Shown: positions 46,332 to 54,080 of the stretch, piece by piece
Numbering within the stretch: the first letter of the stretch is position 1
Layout of the letters: each line of letters starts with the position of its first letter
Source: Acidovorax sp. T1
Lineage (GTDB): Bacteria; Pseudomonadota; Gammaproteobacteria; Burkholderiales; Burkholderiaceae_C
Length of the DNA stretch: 64,000 nucleotides
Assembly: GCF_002176815.1 (NCBI RefSeq)
Contig: NZ_CP021648.1
Coordinates: 2,612,001-2,676,000, forward strand
Direction: 5' to 3'
Notes under the pieces: generated by a model
What the model saw: only the letters and a program-made list of their open reading frames with translations
The model's database searches: none
What the model was told of the DNA's origin: nothing
Program-made: the position numbers and the translations under genes

Positions 46332-46859
46332 ATGACTGACACCGAGCCGCGCGCCATCATCATTGCAGGCCCCAACGGTGCCGGCAAAACAACCTTTGCG
46401 CGCGAGTTTTTGCCCAGGGAGGCTCAGTGTCCGGTGTTTGTGAATGCCGATCTGATTGCGGCTGGCCTGTCGCCGTTTGCACCCGAAGTCGCCGCCATCA
46501 AGGCGGGGCGCATCATGCTGGCGGAAATTGATGACCACGTTGCACATCGCCGCAGCTTTGCATTGGAAACGACGTTGTCGGGGCGGGCTTATGCAGCGAA
46601 GTTGCTGCATTGGCGTGCACTGGGTTACCACGTCAGCCTTTTCTTCTTGCAACTACCAACCGCTGAAATGGCCATTGAGCGGGTGCGGTTGCGGGTGACC
46701 CAGGGCGGGCATAACATCCCCGACGATGTTGTTCGACGGCGGTTCGATGCGGGACTGACCCAGTTTGAGAAGACCTACAAACCCATCGTCAACGCCTGGT
46801 TTCTGTACAACAACCAGCATCACCAACCTGTGTTGCTGGCCAAAGGAGTTAACCCATGA
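46332..46859 (+). CDS. zeta-toxin-family P-loop kinase
   Basis: The 175-residue protein has Walker A GPNGAGKTT near residues 13-21, NADLIAAGLSPF as the substrate-binding segment, SFALETTLSGRAY near 72 and the LID Arg segment VRRRFDAGLTQF near 138. Zeta toxins phosphorylate the UDP-sugar precursor of peptidoglycan; chromosomal relatives often have other or unknown targets. Its stop overlaps the next small gene (ATGA), which may encode its partner. It sits 21 bases after the PLD-like gene. Confidence 0.85.
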   Translation: MTDTEPRAIIIAGPNGAGKTTFAREFLPREAQCPVFVNADLIAAGLSPFAPEVAAIKAGRIMLAEIDDHVAHRRSFALETTLSGRAYAAKLLHWRALGYHVSLFFLQLPTAEMAIERVRLRVTQGGHNIPDDVVRRRFDAGLTQFEKTYKPIVNAWFLYNNQHHQPVLLAKGVNP

Positions 46860-47074
46860 GCGCCGTTCTGAAACCCTCTTCCACTATCGACCCCGCCCAG
46901 GCCGCATTGGCGGCCCTTTCACGCGCAGGGTTGCGTGCAGCCGAAGAGGCGCGGCGCACCAATACCTACATGGTGGTAGAGGAAAACGGCAAAGTGCTGC
47001 ACGAGAGCCCGCAGCAGTATTTGCGCAAGCGCAGCGAGCAGCCCTTGCCCGAAAGCACCAAGACCAGCGCATGA
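46856..47074 (+). CDS. small protein coupled to the zeta-type kinase (putative antitoxin)
   Basis: This 72-residue protein is not recognised as a named family. It has an Ala-rich helix (AALAALSRAGLRAAEEAR) followed by NTYMVVEENGKVLHESPQQY. The four-base overlap with the kinase gene and the small size suggest an antitoxin or accessory partner, as found for many chromosomal zeta-like kinases. It differs from the epsilon antitoxin of plasmids. Confidence 0.65.
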   Translation: MSAVLKPSSTIDPAQAALAALSRAGLRAAEEARRTNTYMVVEENGKVLHESPQQYLRKRSEQPLPESTKTSA

Positions 47075-47192
47075 TTGATTGACACCGCCCGATGCACCCT
47101 GCCATCGCCCGCCGGGCGCGGTGCGCAACCCGTATCTGCTGCCCTGCATCCACCACTATTGAGTGGTGATCTTTTCAAACCAGCATTCGCTA

Positions 47193-47243
47193 TCGATTGA
47201 GTAGCTACTGGCGCGCTCCCTGAAAGCGCTGGAGGCCAACTTC
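47193..47243 (-). repeat. dispersed intergenic repeat (divergent copy)
   Basis: GAGTAGCTACTGGCGCGCTC is followed by CCTGAAAGCGCTGGAGGCC. It fills part of the gap between the zeta-type pair and the first MNT gene (47075-47278). Confidence 0.6.
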
Positions 47244-47278
47244 CCCCATAAGCACGCACCGCCGCTAAACTCCAAACC

Positions 47279-47569
47279 ATGCGCCCCTCCGAAGCCCTTT
47301 CCCTCCACCGCTCGCAAATCCGCGAGATCGCACTGCGCCACCGCGTCAGCAGCGTGCGGGTGTTTGGCTCGGCGCTGCATGGGGACGACACGGCCGACAG
47401 CGACCTGGACCTGTTGGTAGAGCCCACCGCGCAAACCACGCTGATGGACATTGGCGCGATCCGGTTTGAACTGAAGCAGTTGCTGGGCATGGAGGTGGAT
47501 GTGCTCACCCCCAACAGCCTGCCCGCCAGCTTTCGGGACCAGGTGCTGCGCGAGGCGATGGCCGTATGA
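47279..47569 (+). CDS. MNT-type nucleotidyltransferase, orphan (MntA-like)
   Basis: The 96-residue protein has the minimal nucleotidyltransferase motif GSALHGDDTADSDLD, that is GSx10DxD, near residues 31-45. Such proteins (MntA) add AMP to a HEPN toxin and so neutralise it. It is a paralogue of the protein at 48157 (both start MRPS and share VRVFGSAL-like and LDLLV segments). The expected hepT gene is missing: the ATGA overlap is kept at 47567-47570, but the frame then leads into unrelated sequence. It is therefore probably a relic antitoxin. Confidence 0.82.
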   Translation: MRPSEALSLHRSQIREIALRHRVSSVRVFGSALHGDDTADSDLDLLVEPTAQTTLMDIGAIRFELKQLLGMEVDVLTPNSLPASFRDQVLREAMAV

Positions 47570-47674
47570 GCCGGGCGCACCCGCTACAGGGGGCGCGTCA
47601 TCTTGTGCGGCAGAGTCCAGGGCCCGCTTGGCGCTAGGCAGTGGGCTCCGGGCTTTTGAGATACAAACACAGCC

Positions 47675-47992
47675 ATGCTTCCCCCCCAACCCCTGCCAAC
47701 CCACTTCACCCCCACCTTCGCCCATGTGCCGCCTGGCCCGGTAGCAGGACCGTTGCAGCTGGTGCCCATCAACGCCGCCGTAGTGTCCGTGCACACGGCC
47801 GATGGCGCGCATGTGGGCTCGCTCAAGCTGGTCGGCGGAGTCTGGAAGTTCAAGGCCATGGGCTACGGCGCTGCCGGTGGCATGGAGCCCGGCCACGGCC
47901 CGCTGACGGAGCAGCACAACATGCAGTTCGCCACGCCCGATGCCGCCGAGGTGAGTGCGCGGCTGCTGGGGGCGCTGGGGAGCGCACTCTAG
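47675..47992 (+). CDS. hypothetical protein
   Basis: The 105-residue protein was not recognised. It is Pro-rich at the N terminus (PPQPLPTHFTPTFAHVPPGP), followed by a beta-rich stretch (VVSVHTADGAHVGSLKLVGG, VWKFKAMGY) and a C-terminal helix. No signal peptide or membrane segment is evident. It lies between the orphan MNT gene and the mntA-hepT pair. It may be a conserved small protein or a chance frame; codon use looks ordinary. Confidence 0.5.
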   Translation: MLPPQPLPTHFTPTFAHVPPGPVAGPLQLVPINAAVVSVHTADGAHVGSLKLVGGVWKFKAMGYGAAGGMEPGHGPLTEQHNMQFATPDAAEVSARLLGALGSAL

Positions 47993-48064
47993 GAGCCGCC
48001 GTTCCAAGCCGATGGGCTGGCGTTGATGAGTGCGTCAGGCCTCCGCGCTGATCGATGCGTGTGC

Positions 48065-48123
48065 CATGCTATATTTTTCGTAGCTTCTTGCGCAATATCC
48101 ATAAGCGCTAGACGCCAATTTTG
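48065..48123 (+). repeat. dispersed intergenic repeat (GCGCTTATCC type)
   Basis: CATGCTATATTTTTCGTAGC is followed by GCGCAATATCCATAAGCGC and TAGACGCCAATTTT, just upstream of mntA. Confidence 0.8.
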
Positions 48124-48156
48124 CACACAAATGGCTGCTCCGTTAGACTGCAGCCC

Positions 48157-48447
48157 ATGCGCCCTTCCCAAGCCCTCCGCCAGCACCGTGAAGCCGTTTG
48201 CCTTGCAGCAGCGCGCTACCGCGTAGTGAACCCTCGGGTATTTGGTTCCGCGCTGCGGGGGGATGACAGCGATGGCAGCGATCTGGACTTGTTGGTGGAC
48301 GCTCTGCCCGGAACCACGCTGCTGGATCTGGGTGGTCTGCAAGACGAACTGCAGGAGTTGCTGGGCGTGCAGGTCGATGTGCTCACCCTCAAGGACTTGC
48401 CAGCCAGGTTCCGGGATATTGTTGCCCAGGAAGCCCGGCCTGTATGA
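48157..48447 (+). CDS. mntA: MntA-type antitoxin nucleotidyltransferase
   Basis: The 96-residue protein has GSALRGDDSDGSDLD (GSx10DxD) near residues 31-45. MntA antitoxins transfer AMP to tyrosine of the HepT toxin. It overlaps hepT by four bases (ATGA), so the pair is translationally coupled. The ATG at 48157 gives the same N terminus (MRPS) as the paralogue at 47279. Confidence 0.9.
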   Translation: MRPSQALRQHREAVCLAAARYRVVNPRVFGSALRGDDSDGSDLDLLVDALPGTTLLDLGGLQDELQELLGVQVDVLTLKDLPARFRDIVAQEARPV

Positions 48448-48791
48448 CCGTGAACCGGTTGGCGGATTATCTGGACCATATGCGCCAGGCCATTGCCGAC
48501 GCGCAATCGTTCACCGAAGGCATGGCCCAGGCGGATTTCGAGCAAGACAAGCGCACCCAGCAAGCGGTGGTCATGAGCCTTATCGTTCTGGGTGAAGCGG
48601 CCACCAAGGTGATGGATCAGCATTCCGCTTTTGCGGCAGAGCACAGCCACATCCCTTGGCGCAGCATGCGTGGCATGCGCAACCGCATTGCCCACGGCTA
48701 CTTTGATATCAATCTTGAGGTGGTGTGGGACACCGTTCAAACCGCCTTGCCGACTTTAAAGACTCAGCTCGACGCCTTGCCGTCAATTTGA
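48444..48791 (+). CDS. hepT: HepT-type HEPN toxin (DUF86)
   Basis: The 115-residue all-helical protein has the HEPN active-site motif RNRIAHGY, that is RxxxxHxY, near residues 80-87; the Tyr is the AMPylation target of MntA. HepT proteins act as RNases on tRNA or mRNA when not neutralised. Both the motif and length are intact, so the pair is probably functional. A copy of the dispersed repeat follows about 90 bases downstream. Confidence 0.9.
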   Translation: MTVNRLADYLDHMRQAIADAQSFTEGMAQADFEQDKRTQQAVVMSLIVLGEAATKVMDQHSAFAAEHSHIPWRSMRGMRNRIAHGYFDINLEVVWDTVQTALPTLKTQLDALPSI

Positions 48792-48883
48792 TCTCACCCT
48801 GCAATGCGAGACCGTTCCATGACTGAAGAGCCGGCATTTCGGAGCGCGCCAAGCTCGGCATTCTGACTTGGCAGGTGCCCATT

Positions 48884-48941
48884 TCGCTACTCTTTTCATA
48901 GCTTCAAGCGATTTAAATCTATGGGCGCTAGAAACCAAATT
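48884..48941 (+). repeat. dispersed intergenic repeat (GCGCTTATCC type)
   Basis: TTCGCTACTCTTTTCATAGC is followed by TTCAAGCGATTTAAATCTAT and GGGCGCTAGAAACC, just before the DUF2322 gene. Together with the copies at 47193 and 48065 it frames the MNT genes. Confidence 0.78.
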
Positions 48942-48962
48942 CATTCAAACTTCACCATCAGC

Positions 48963-49280
48963 ATGAACTTCGCAGACCGCCTCCAACAACTCCCCTCCGC
49001 CAGCCACCTTGCCGCCCTGCACCTGCTGGGCGCGGACGGCCAGGTGCTCGCCACCATCGAGAACAAGCCCGGCCAGACGGGTTCGCTGGTGGTGTATGCC
49101 GCGCTGGCGGCGCTGTATGGCGGCCGCATCACGCCGGCGGCGGCCAGCTTGGGGCTGGAGTGGTATGCCGAGCATGTGGCCGATGCGCGGGCCTTTCCGG
49201 GCAAGCACCCCAACATCGACCGGCTGCTGGCCTGGGCGCAGGGCAGCGAGAGCTACCGCGCCCAGCCCGTCGCCGCGTGA
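48963..49280 (+). CDS. DUF2322 family protein
   Basis: The 105-residue cytoplasmic protein begins MNFADRLQQLPS and contains NKPGQTGSLVVYAALAALYG and AFPGKHPNIDRLLAW, typical of DUF2322, a proteobacterial family without known function. The ATG at 48963 was chosen because the family starts here; the frame is open for 14 more codons into the repeat. Confidence 0.8.
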   Translation: MNFADRLQQLPSASHLAALHLLGADGQVLATIENKPGQTGSLVVYAALAALYGGRITPAAASLGLEWYAEHVADARAFPGKHPNIDRLLAWAQGSESYRAQPVAA

Positions 49281-49414
49281 TGGCCAGGTGGCAGCGGGTG
49301 CTCTTTTGGTTACAGGGTGTCGAACACGCCACGGTCCATTCGTCGTAAAAAGGTGGTCGGTTGATCGCCGCACATGGGTTTGCCCACCGCTTTTCGACTG
49401 AAAGGACACCGACC

Positions 49415-49876
49415 ATGACCGCCACCGGCCCCACCACGGGCACCGTTACCCTGCACCGCGTGTTGCGCGCGCCGCCCGAGCGGGTGTACCGCGCCTTTCT
49501 GGACCCCGACGCCATGGCCAAGTGGCTGCCGCCGCACGGGTTTACGGGGCGCGTGCTGACCCTGGATGCGCGCGTGGGCGGCAGTTACCGCATGCAGTTC
49601 ACCAACCTGGGCAGCGGCACCATGCTGGCGTTTGGTGGCGAATATCTGGAGCTGGTGCCAGGCGCGCGCATCGTCCACACCGACCGCTTTGACGACCCCC
49701 ACCTGCCGGGCGAAATGCGCACCACGGTCACGTTCAAGGCCGTGTCGGTGGGCACCGAGCTGGCGGTGGTGCAGGCGGGCATTCCGGCGGTCATCCCCAC
49801 CGAGGCGTGCTATCTGGGCTGGCAGGCGTCGCTGCAGTTGCTGGCGCTGCTGGTCGAGGCGGAGATACCGGACTGA
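49415..49876 (+). CDS. SRPBCC-family (AHSA1-like) protein
   Basis: The 153-residue protein has the AHSA1/SRPBCC pattern: LHRVLRAPPERVYRAFLDPD, KWLPPHGFTG, GGSYRMQF and GWQASLQLLALLVE. These helix-grip proteins bind hydrophobic ligands or modulate stress responses; this member's ligand is unknown. AAAGGA stands before the ATG at 49415. It stands alone between the DUF2322 gene and a dispersed repeat. Confidence 0.85.
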   Translation: MTATGPTTGTVTLHRVLRAPPERVYRAFLDPDAMAKWLPPHGFTGRVLTLDARVGGSYRMQFTNLGSGTMLAFGGEYLELVPGARIVHTDRFDDPHLPGEMRTTVTFKAVSVGTELAVVQAGIPAVIPTEACYLGWQASLQLLALLVEAEIPD

Positions 49877-49988
49877 CACCCGCTGCGGCCGGTGCGCGTG
49901 CAGGGCGCGTGCAAGGGGTGTAGCCTGGCGCGAGCGCGGGGGGTGCGGCAGACTGGCGCAACGCACCATCGCGATGATTGGCGGGCTT

Positions 49989-50047
49989 AGTTAGCTATAT
50001 TTTTGATAGCTAATGGCGCTTATCCCTGCTGCGCAAAGTACACATTT
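49989..50047 (+). repeat. dispersed intergenic repeat (GCGCTTATCC type)
   Basis: TTAGCTATATTTTTGATAGC is followed by TAATGGCGCTTATCCCTGCT and GCGCAAAG. Confidence 0.8.
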
Positions 50048-50095
50048 GCCATCAAATTCGGTTACCCTCGCCGCCTTATCATCAAGGAACCCGCC

Positions 50096-50344
50096 ATGAA
50101 AAAACTCAACGTCACCATCCAGCTTGAAATGTCCGTGCCGGACGACTGGGAACTGGTGGGAACGTCCGAAGGCACGCCGGTGCTCAAGCTGCCCAATGGC
50201 GTGTTCATGGATGTGGCCATCGAGCCGCTGTTTGCCAGTAACCCCGAGGAAACCTGGAGCAGCACCGATGACGACGATGTGCTCAACGACATTCTGGACA
50301 TGGTGGAGAGCGAGGCGGTGACTTACGAATTTGTGACGCACTGA
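50096..50344 (+). CDS. small acidic hypothetical protein
   Basis: The 82-residue protein is not recognised. It starts MKKLNVTIQLEMSVPDDWEL and is strongly acidic in the middle (SSTDDDDVLNDILDMVESEA). No signal peptide or membrane segment is seen. The start with an upstream AAGGAA and the codon pattern support a real gene. Proteins of similar size and start occur widely in this family of bacteria without known function. Confidence 0.65.
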   Translation: MKKLNVTIQLEMSVPDDWELVGTSEGTPVLKLPNGVFMDVAIEPLFASNPEETWSSTDDDDVLNDILDMVESEAVTYEFVTH

Positions 50345-50460
50345 ACTTCGCCGCAGAGGTGCGGATGCGCGGGCGGGGTGCCCCGCTAAACTGGGGTCCA
50401 TGCCCACACCGCGCAGTGGCCTCACCCTGCAACTGCAACTGCGCCAGCACTTCACCCACC

Positions 50461-51384
50461 ATGCCCCCATTCCGCGCTTGCCCCCGCCCCCTTGCACTGA
50501 ACCGCCGCACCGCACTGCTCGGCACGCTGGGGCTGCTGGCCTTGCCTGCAGGCCCAGCGGGCGCCACGGCCGCACGGCCCGCCCACCCACCCCACCCACC
50601 CGACTGGCCGCGCACCTTGCAGGTGCCCGGCGGCGTGGCGCGGCTGTCGCTGGGCCCGACGGCCACGCGCCCGGTGGCGCAGGCGCGCCAGGGCAACACC
50701 GATGTGCCGGTGCTGGTGGTGGGCGATGCCATTGAGTGGATGGCCGTGGTGGGCATACCACTGGCGGCCGTGCCGGGCGATGCGCACATCAGTGTGGTGC
50801 AGGCCGATGGCGGCGGCGCGAGGCAGGTGCCCTACACCGTGGCGCCCAAGCAGTACCAGGAGCAGCACCTGAAAGTGTCGCCGCGCACGGTGGACCTGTC
50901 GCCCGAAGACCAGGCCCGCTATGAGCGCGAGCGCGACCACCAGGCGCAGGTGATGGCCACGTTCAGCGAGCAGCCCGCGGGCGGCGCGCTGCAGTCGCTG
51001 CGCATGCAGGTGCCGGTGCCGGGGCGGCGCTCCAGCTCGTTCGGGCTGCGGCGCGTGTTCAATGGGCAGGCGCGCAATCCGCACAGCGGCATGGACATTG
51101 CCGCCGCCACGGGCACGCCCATCGTGGCGCCGCTGCCGGGCAAGGTGATCGATGTGGGCGACTACTTCTTCAATGGCGGCACCGTGTGGCTGGACCATGG
51201 CCAGGGCCTGCTCAGCATGTATTGCCACCTGAGCAGCATGGACGTGCGCGTGGGCGATGTACTGAAGGCCGGCGAAGCGTTCTGCAAGGTGGGCGCCACC
51301 GGCCGCGTGACGGGCCCGCACCTGCACTGGGGCGTGATGCTGAACCGCGCCATGGTGGACCCGGCACTGTTTGTGCCCGCATGA
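50461..51384 (+). CDS. M23-family (LytM-type) peptidoglycan endopeptidase
   Basis: The 307-residue precursor has an N-terminal export signal with twin arginine (NRRTALLGTLGLLALPAGPA) and a C-terminal M23 domain with the zinc ligands in HSGMDIAA (HxxxD) and HLHWG, plus SSSFGLRRVFNGQ upstream. Such enzymes cut peptide cross-links in the cell wall or activate amidases. All metal ligands are present, so it is probably active. The ATG at 50461 was chosen because it gives a normal signal sequence. Confidence 0.9.
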   Translation: MPPFRACPRPLALNRRTALLGTLGLLALPAGPAGATAARPAHPPHPPDWPRTLQVPGGVARLSLGPTATRPVAQARQGNTDVPVLVVGDAIEWMAVVGIPLAAVPGDAHISVVQADGGGARQVPYTVAPKQYQEQHLKVSPRTVDLSPEDQARYERERDHQAQVMATFSEQPAGGALQSLRMQVPVPGRRSSSFGLRRVFNGQARNPHSGMDIAAATGTPIVAPLPGKVIDVGDYFFNGGTVWLDHGQGLLSMYCHLSSMDVRVGDVLKAGEAFCKVGATGRVTGPHLHWGVMLNRAMVDPALFVPA

Positions 51385-51425
51385 ACGCGCACCGGGGCCG
51401 CGCGCCCGCAACCAAAAATTCGACC

Positions 51426-51653
51426 ATGTCCGTAGCAACCCCTTCCCACCAACGCAGCCGCACAGCGTGGCGCCTGGCACTTGTGTGTGCATCGCTGGCC
51501 TGCACAGGCTGCGCCGTGGTGGCCGTGGCCGATGCCGCCATCACGGTGGCCGCCACCACCGTGAAGGTCGGCGCCACCGTGGTGGGCGCGGCGGTGGATG
51601 TGGGCGCCGCCGGCGTGCGCGCCGTGGTGGGCAGCGACGACGACGACGAATGA
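51426..51653 (+). CDS. small exported (probable lipoprotein) Ala/Val-rich protein
   Basis: The 75-residue protein has a basic N terminus, a hydrophobic segment and ACTGC as a possible lipobox near residue 29, followed by [20 protein letters not shown] and ending in a short acidic tail (SDDDDE). The Ala/Val-rich part could be a membrane-associated helix. No known family is certain; similar short lipoproteins occur next to cell-wall genes in Burkholderiales. Confidence 0.6.
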   Translation: MSVATPSHQRSRTAWRLALVCASLACTGCAVVAVADAAITVAATTVKVGATVVGAAVDVGAAGVRAVVGSDDDDE

Positions 51654-51696
51654 GCGCCGGTGCGGCGACCCCGCCGCCCGCTATGCCCGCCTTGCC

Positions 51697-52338
51697 ATGA
51701 ACCTTGCCCCCCGCCGCCCCACCCTGGCAGGCCCGTCGTCACGCCGCCCCGTGGCGCCGCACACCTCGCCGCGCACCTCGCCACCCACCTCGTCGCCATC
51801 CACCCCGGCGCGCCTGATCCGCTTCAACAAACCCTATGGCGTGCTCAGCCAGTTCACCGCCGAGGGCAAATGGCAAGGCCTGAAGGACTACATCGACCTG
51901 CCCGGCGTGTATGTGGCCGGGCGGCTGGATGCCGACAGCGAAGGCCTGCTGCTGCTGACCAACGACGGCAAACAACAGGCCCGCATTGCCGACCCGCGCT
52001 TCAAGATGGAAAAAACCTACTGGGTGCAGGTGGAGGGTGTGCCGGATGAAGCCGCGCTGGCCGCGCTGCGCGGTGGCGTGCAGCTCAACGACGGCCCCAC
52101 GCTGCCCGCCCGCGCACGCCTGCTGGAGCCAGCGCCCGAGGTGTGGGAGCGCAACCCGCCCATCCGCGAGCGCCGGGCCATCCCCACGGCATGGATCGAG
52201 CTCATCATCCGCGAGGGCCGCAACCGCCAGGTGCGCCGCATGACGGCTGCGGTGGGCCACCCCACGCTGCGGCTGATTCGCGCGGCCATCGGGCCCTACA
52301 CGCTGCAGGGGCTGGCGCCGGGCGCCTGGGCAGACTGA
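51697..52338 (+). CDS. rluE: 23S rRNA pseudouridine synthase (RluE/RsuA family)
   Basis: The 213-residue enzyme has [14 protein letters not shown], the catalytic Asp in [18 protein letters not shown], and [21 protein letters not shown], typical of RluE (pseudouridine 2457 of 23S rRNA). It lacks an S4 domain, as RluE does. An Arg/Pro/Thr-rich stretch of about 40 residues precedes the domain. The ATG at 51697 is the best start. Confidence 0.9.
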   Translation: MNLAPRRPTLAGPSSRRPVAPHTSPRTSPPTSSPSTPARLIRFNKPYGVLSQFTAEGKWQGLKDYIDLPGVYVAGRLDADSEGLLLLTNDGKQQARIADPRFKMEKTYWVQVEGVPDEAALAALRGGVQLNDGPTLPARARLLEPAPEVWERNPPIRERRAIPTAWIELIIREGRNRQVRRMTAAVGHPTLRLIRAAIGPYTLQGLAPGAWAD

Positions 52339-52371
52339 CCACCTCAGCCGACCCCACCCGTTGCAATGGCT

Positions 52372-52740
52372 TCAGACGCCAGCCAGCGTCTTGAAGGTGT
52401 TCAGCACGGCGGGCCCGTTGAACGGTTTCACGATCCAGCCGCGAATGCCCGCGGCCTTGCCGCGTTCCTTCATGGTGGGCGAGTTCTCGGTGGTCAGCAT
52501 GATGATGTTCACGGTGCTGTTGCGCAGTTCGCTGCGCACTTTCTCGACCATGGTGAGCCCGTCCATGTTGGGCATGTTCACATCGCAGACGACCAGCTTG
52601 ATGGCGGGGTCTTGCCGCAGCTTGGCCAGGCCGTCCACGCCATCGACGGCAAAAGCCACCTTGAAGCCGTTCTTGGTCAAAAAGTCGCCGAGTTCGTTGC
52701 GAACGGTGCTGGAGTCGTCCACGATGAGTACGTTTGCCAT
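52372..52740 (-). CDS. CheY-type single-domain response regulator
   Basis: The 122-residue protein is a lone receiver domain: D8/D9 acidic pocket, phospho-acceptor D53 in VVCDVNMPN, T83 in MLTTE and K105 in IVKPF. It has no output domain, so it works by protein binding, as CheY does on the flagellar switch. It ends a four-gene run with a CheX-like protein, an MCP-like protein and a CheA-like kinase, all on the minus strand. Confidence 0.9.
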   Translation of the reverse strand: MANVLIVDDSSTVRNELGDFLTKNGFKVAFAVDGVDGLAKLRQDPAIKLVVCDVNMPNMDGLTMVEKVRSELRNSTVNIIMLTTENSPTMKERGKAAGIRGWIVKPFNGPAVLNTFKTLAGV

Positions 52741-52789
52741 GTCAGTTGTCCTTGGATTGCAGGTGTTGGAAGCGCGGGGAAGGCGGGCG

Positions 52790-53356
52790 TCAGAACAGTT
52801 CCAGTTCCCCGGTGCTGACGGGTTGCTCTTCGGCCTTCCATTCGAAGTCCATGGGTTCATAGACCCGCGCGCACAGCGAGGCATGCAGGCGCAGGCCATC
52901 GGGGGTGTCCACCCGAAAATGCTGCAGGTGCTGCGCACCGAGATGATCGAGGTGGGGCAGGCTCCGGATGTCCAGGATCTGCGGGGTCGAGAGACCCAGA
53001 CCGTCGTAGAAAGCGCCCAGCTCCCGGTTGAGGGTGCCGCAGCACATGTTGCCGCTTTCGCAGATGGCGTCGATGAAATCCTGGTGGGTCATCGACTCGG
53101 GTGAGCGCTGGCCCATCTGCGCCATGTAGGCCTTCATGGGCGCCGACTCATCGAAATGCAGCGCCGTTATGATGCGAAACGTGTAGGAAGCGATGGTGAG
53201 CACCACCATGCGCGTGCCGGTGCCGCCTGCGATGGGGTCCATGGCTTGGATGTCAACGCCGGGGGCGCCACCCGCAATGCCATGGCGCAAGCCCAGCAGC
53301 ATCATGCGGTCCAGGCTGGCCTTGGCGCGGGCACTGATTTCGGGAACTCGGTTCAT
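52790..53356 (-). CDS. CheX-like chemotaxis phosphatase domain protein
   Basis: The 188-residue protein has the look of the CheC/CheX/FliY phosphatase fold: TFRIITALHF, MTHQDFIDAICESGNMCCGTLN, where E and N residues match the family ExxN catalytic pattern, and a beta-rich C terminus. Such proteins remove phosphate from CheY. It overlaps the MCP-like gene by four bases and is followed by the CheY gene after 49 bases. The family call rests on the ExxN segment and context. Confidence 0.75.
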   Translation of the reverse strand: MNRVPEISARAKASLDRMMLLGLRHGIAGGAPGVDIQAMDPIAGGTGTRMVVLTIASYTFRIITALHFDESAPMKAYMAQMGQRSPESMTHQDFIDAICESGNMCCGTLNRELGAFYDGLGLSTPQILDIRSLPHLDHLGAQHLQHFRVDTPDGLRLHASLCARVYEPMDFEWKAEEQPVSTGELELF

Positions 53357-54060
53357 GCGTGCAGTGCCGCCTGGACTTTTTGGTTGGTCAACTCCAGGGC
53401 GCTGGCCGTGTTGATCACCATCTTGCCGCCGGCCTGCATGTCCTGGAAGACCGTGGTGGCGATCAGGTCGTTTTTGTAGAGGTTGTCGCGGTAGTGCTTG
53501 GAGAGGGCTTCGGCCCGCACCGACAGCTCCCGCATTTCATTGGCGACCACGGCGAAGCCCCGGCCCGCCGCGCCTGCGCGGGCCGCCTCGATGGAGGCAT
53601 TCAGCGCCACGATGATCATCTGCGAAACGATGCGCGCGAAATCGTCGTTCTTCTGGTGCATGTCCTTGTTGTGGGCCACCAGCTGGCTCATGTCGGCGTG
53701 CCAGCGCTCAAACGTCTTGCTGATGCCCTGCAGTTCCGCCAGCGAGCTGGCAAGGGCCGTCGTGTGCACGGTGGCGCCCTCCACCAGCGACTGGGTTCTG
53801 GCCTGGGCGCTGTATTCCAGCGCCTGCAGTTCGCTGGGCAGGCGCTGCAGTGCCATTTGCAGTTCATGGTCAGTCTGTTGCAGCGCCAGCTGCAGATCTT
53901 CGATCTGTGCCTGCCACTGTGCCTCAGCCTCCCGCTGGGGCGCGCCATGGTCGATGACGGGGACGAGCTGGGCACGCTGGCGCGCCCTGCGCGCAAACCA
54001 CCAGCCCGACACCAGAGCGCCGGCCACGGCGCCGCCCACGAAGAAAATCAGCATTTCCAT
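53353..54060 (-). CDS. short MCP-signalling-domain protein with one membrane anchor
   Basis: The 235-residue protein starts with a single hydrophobic segment (residues 3-22), a coiled-coil stretch (40-130), and a methyl-accepting signalling tip: ALNASIEAARAGAAGRGFAV followed by VANEMRELSVRAEALS. There is no periplasmic sensing domain and no HAMP, so it cannot sense outside signals by itself. It probably docks to the CheA-like kinase encoded 20 bases upstream. Confidence 0.85.
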   Translation of the reverse strand: MEMLIFFVGGAVAGALVSGWWFARRARQRAQLVPVIDHGAPQREAEAQWQAQIEDLQLALQQTDHELQMALQRLPSELQALEYSAQARTQSLVEGATVHTTALASSLAELQGISKTFERWHADMSQLVAHNKDMHQKNDDFARIVSQMIIVALNASIEAARAGAAGRGFAVVANEMRELSVRAEALSKHYRDNLYKNDLIATTVFQDMQAGGKMVINTASALELTNQKVQAALHA

Positions 54061-54080
54061 GGGAATGTGCTCCGGCGCGC

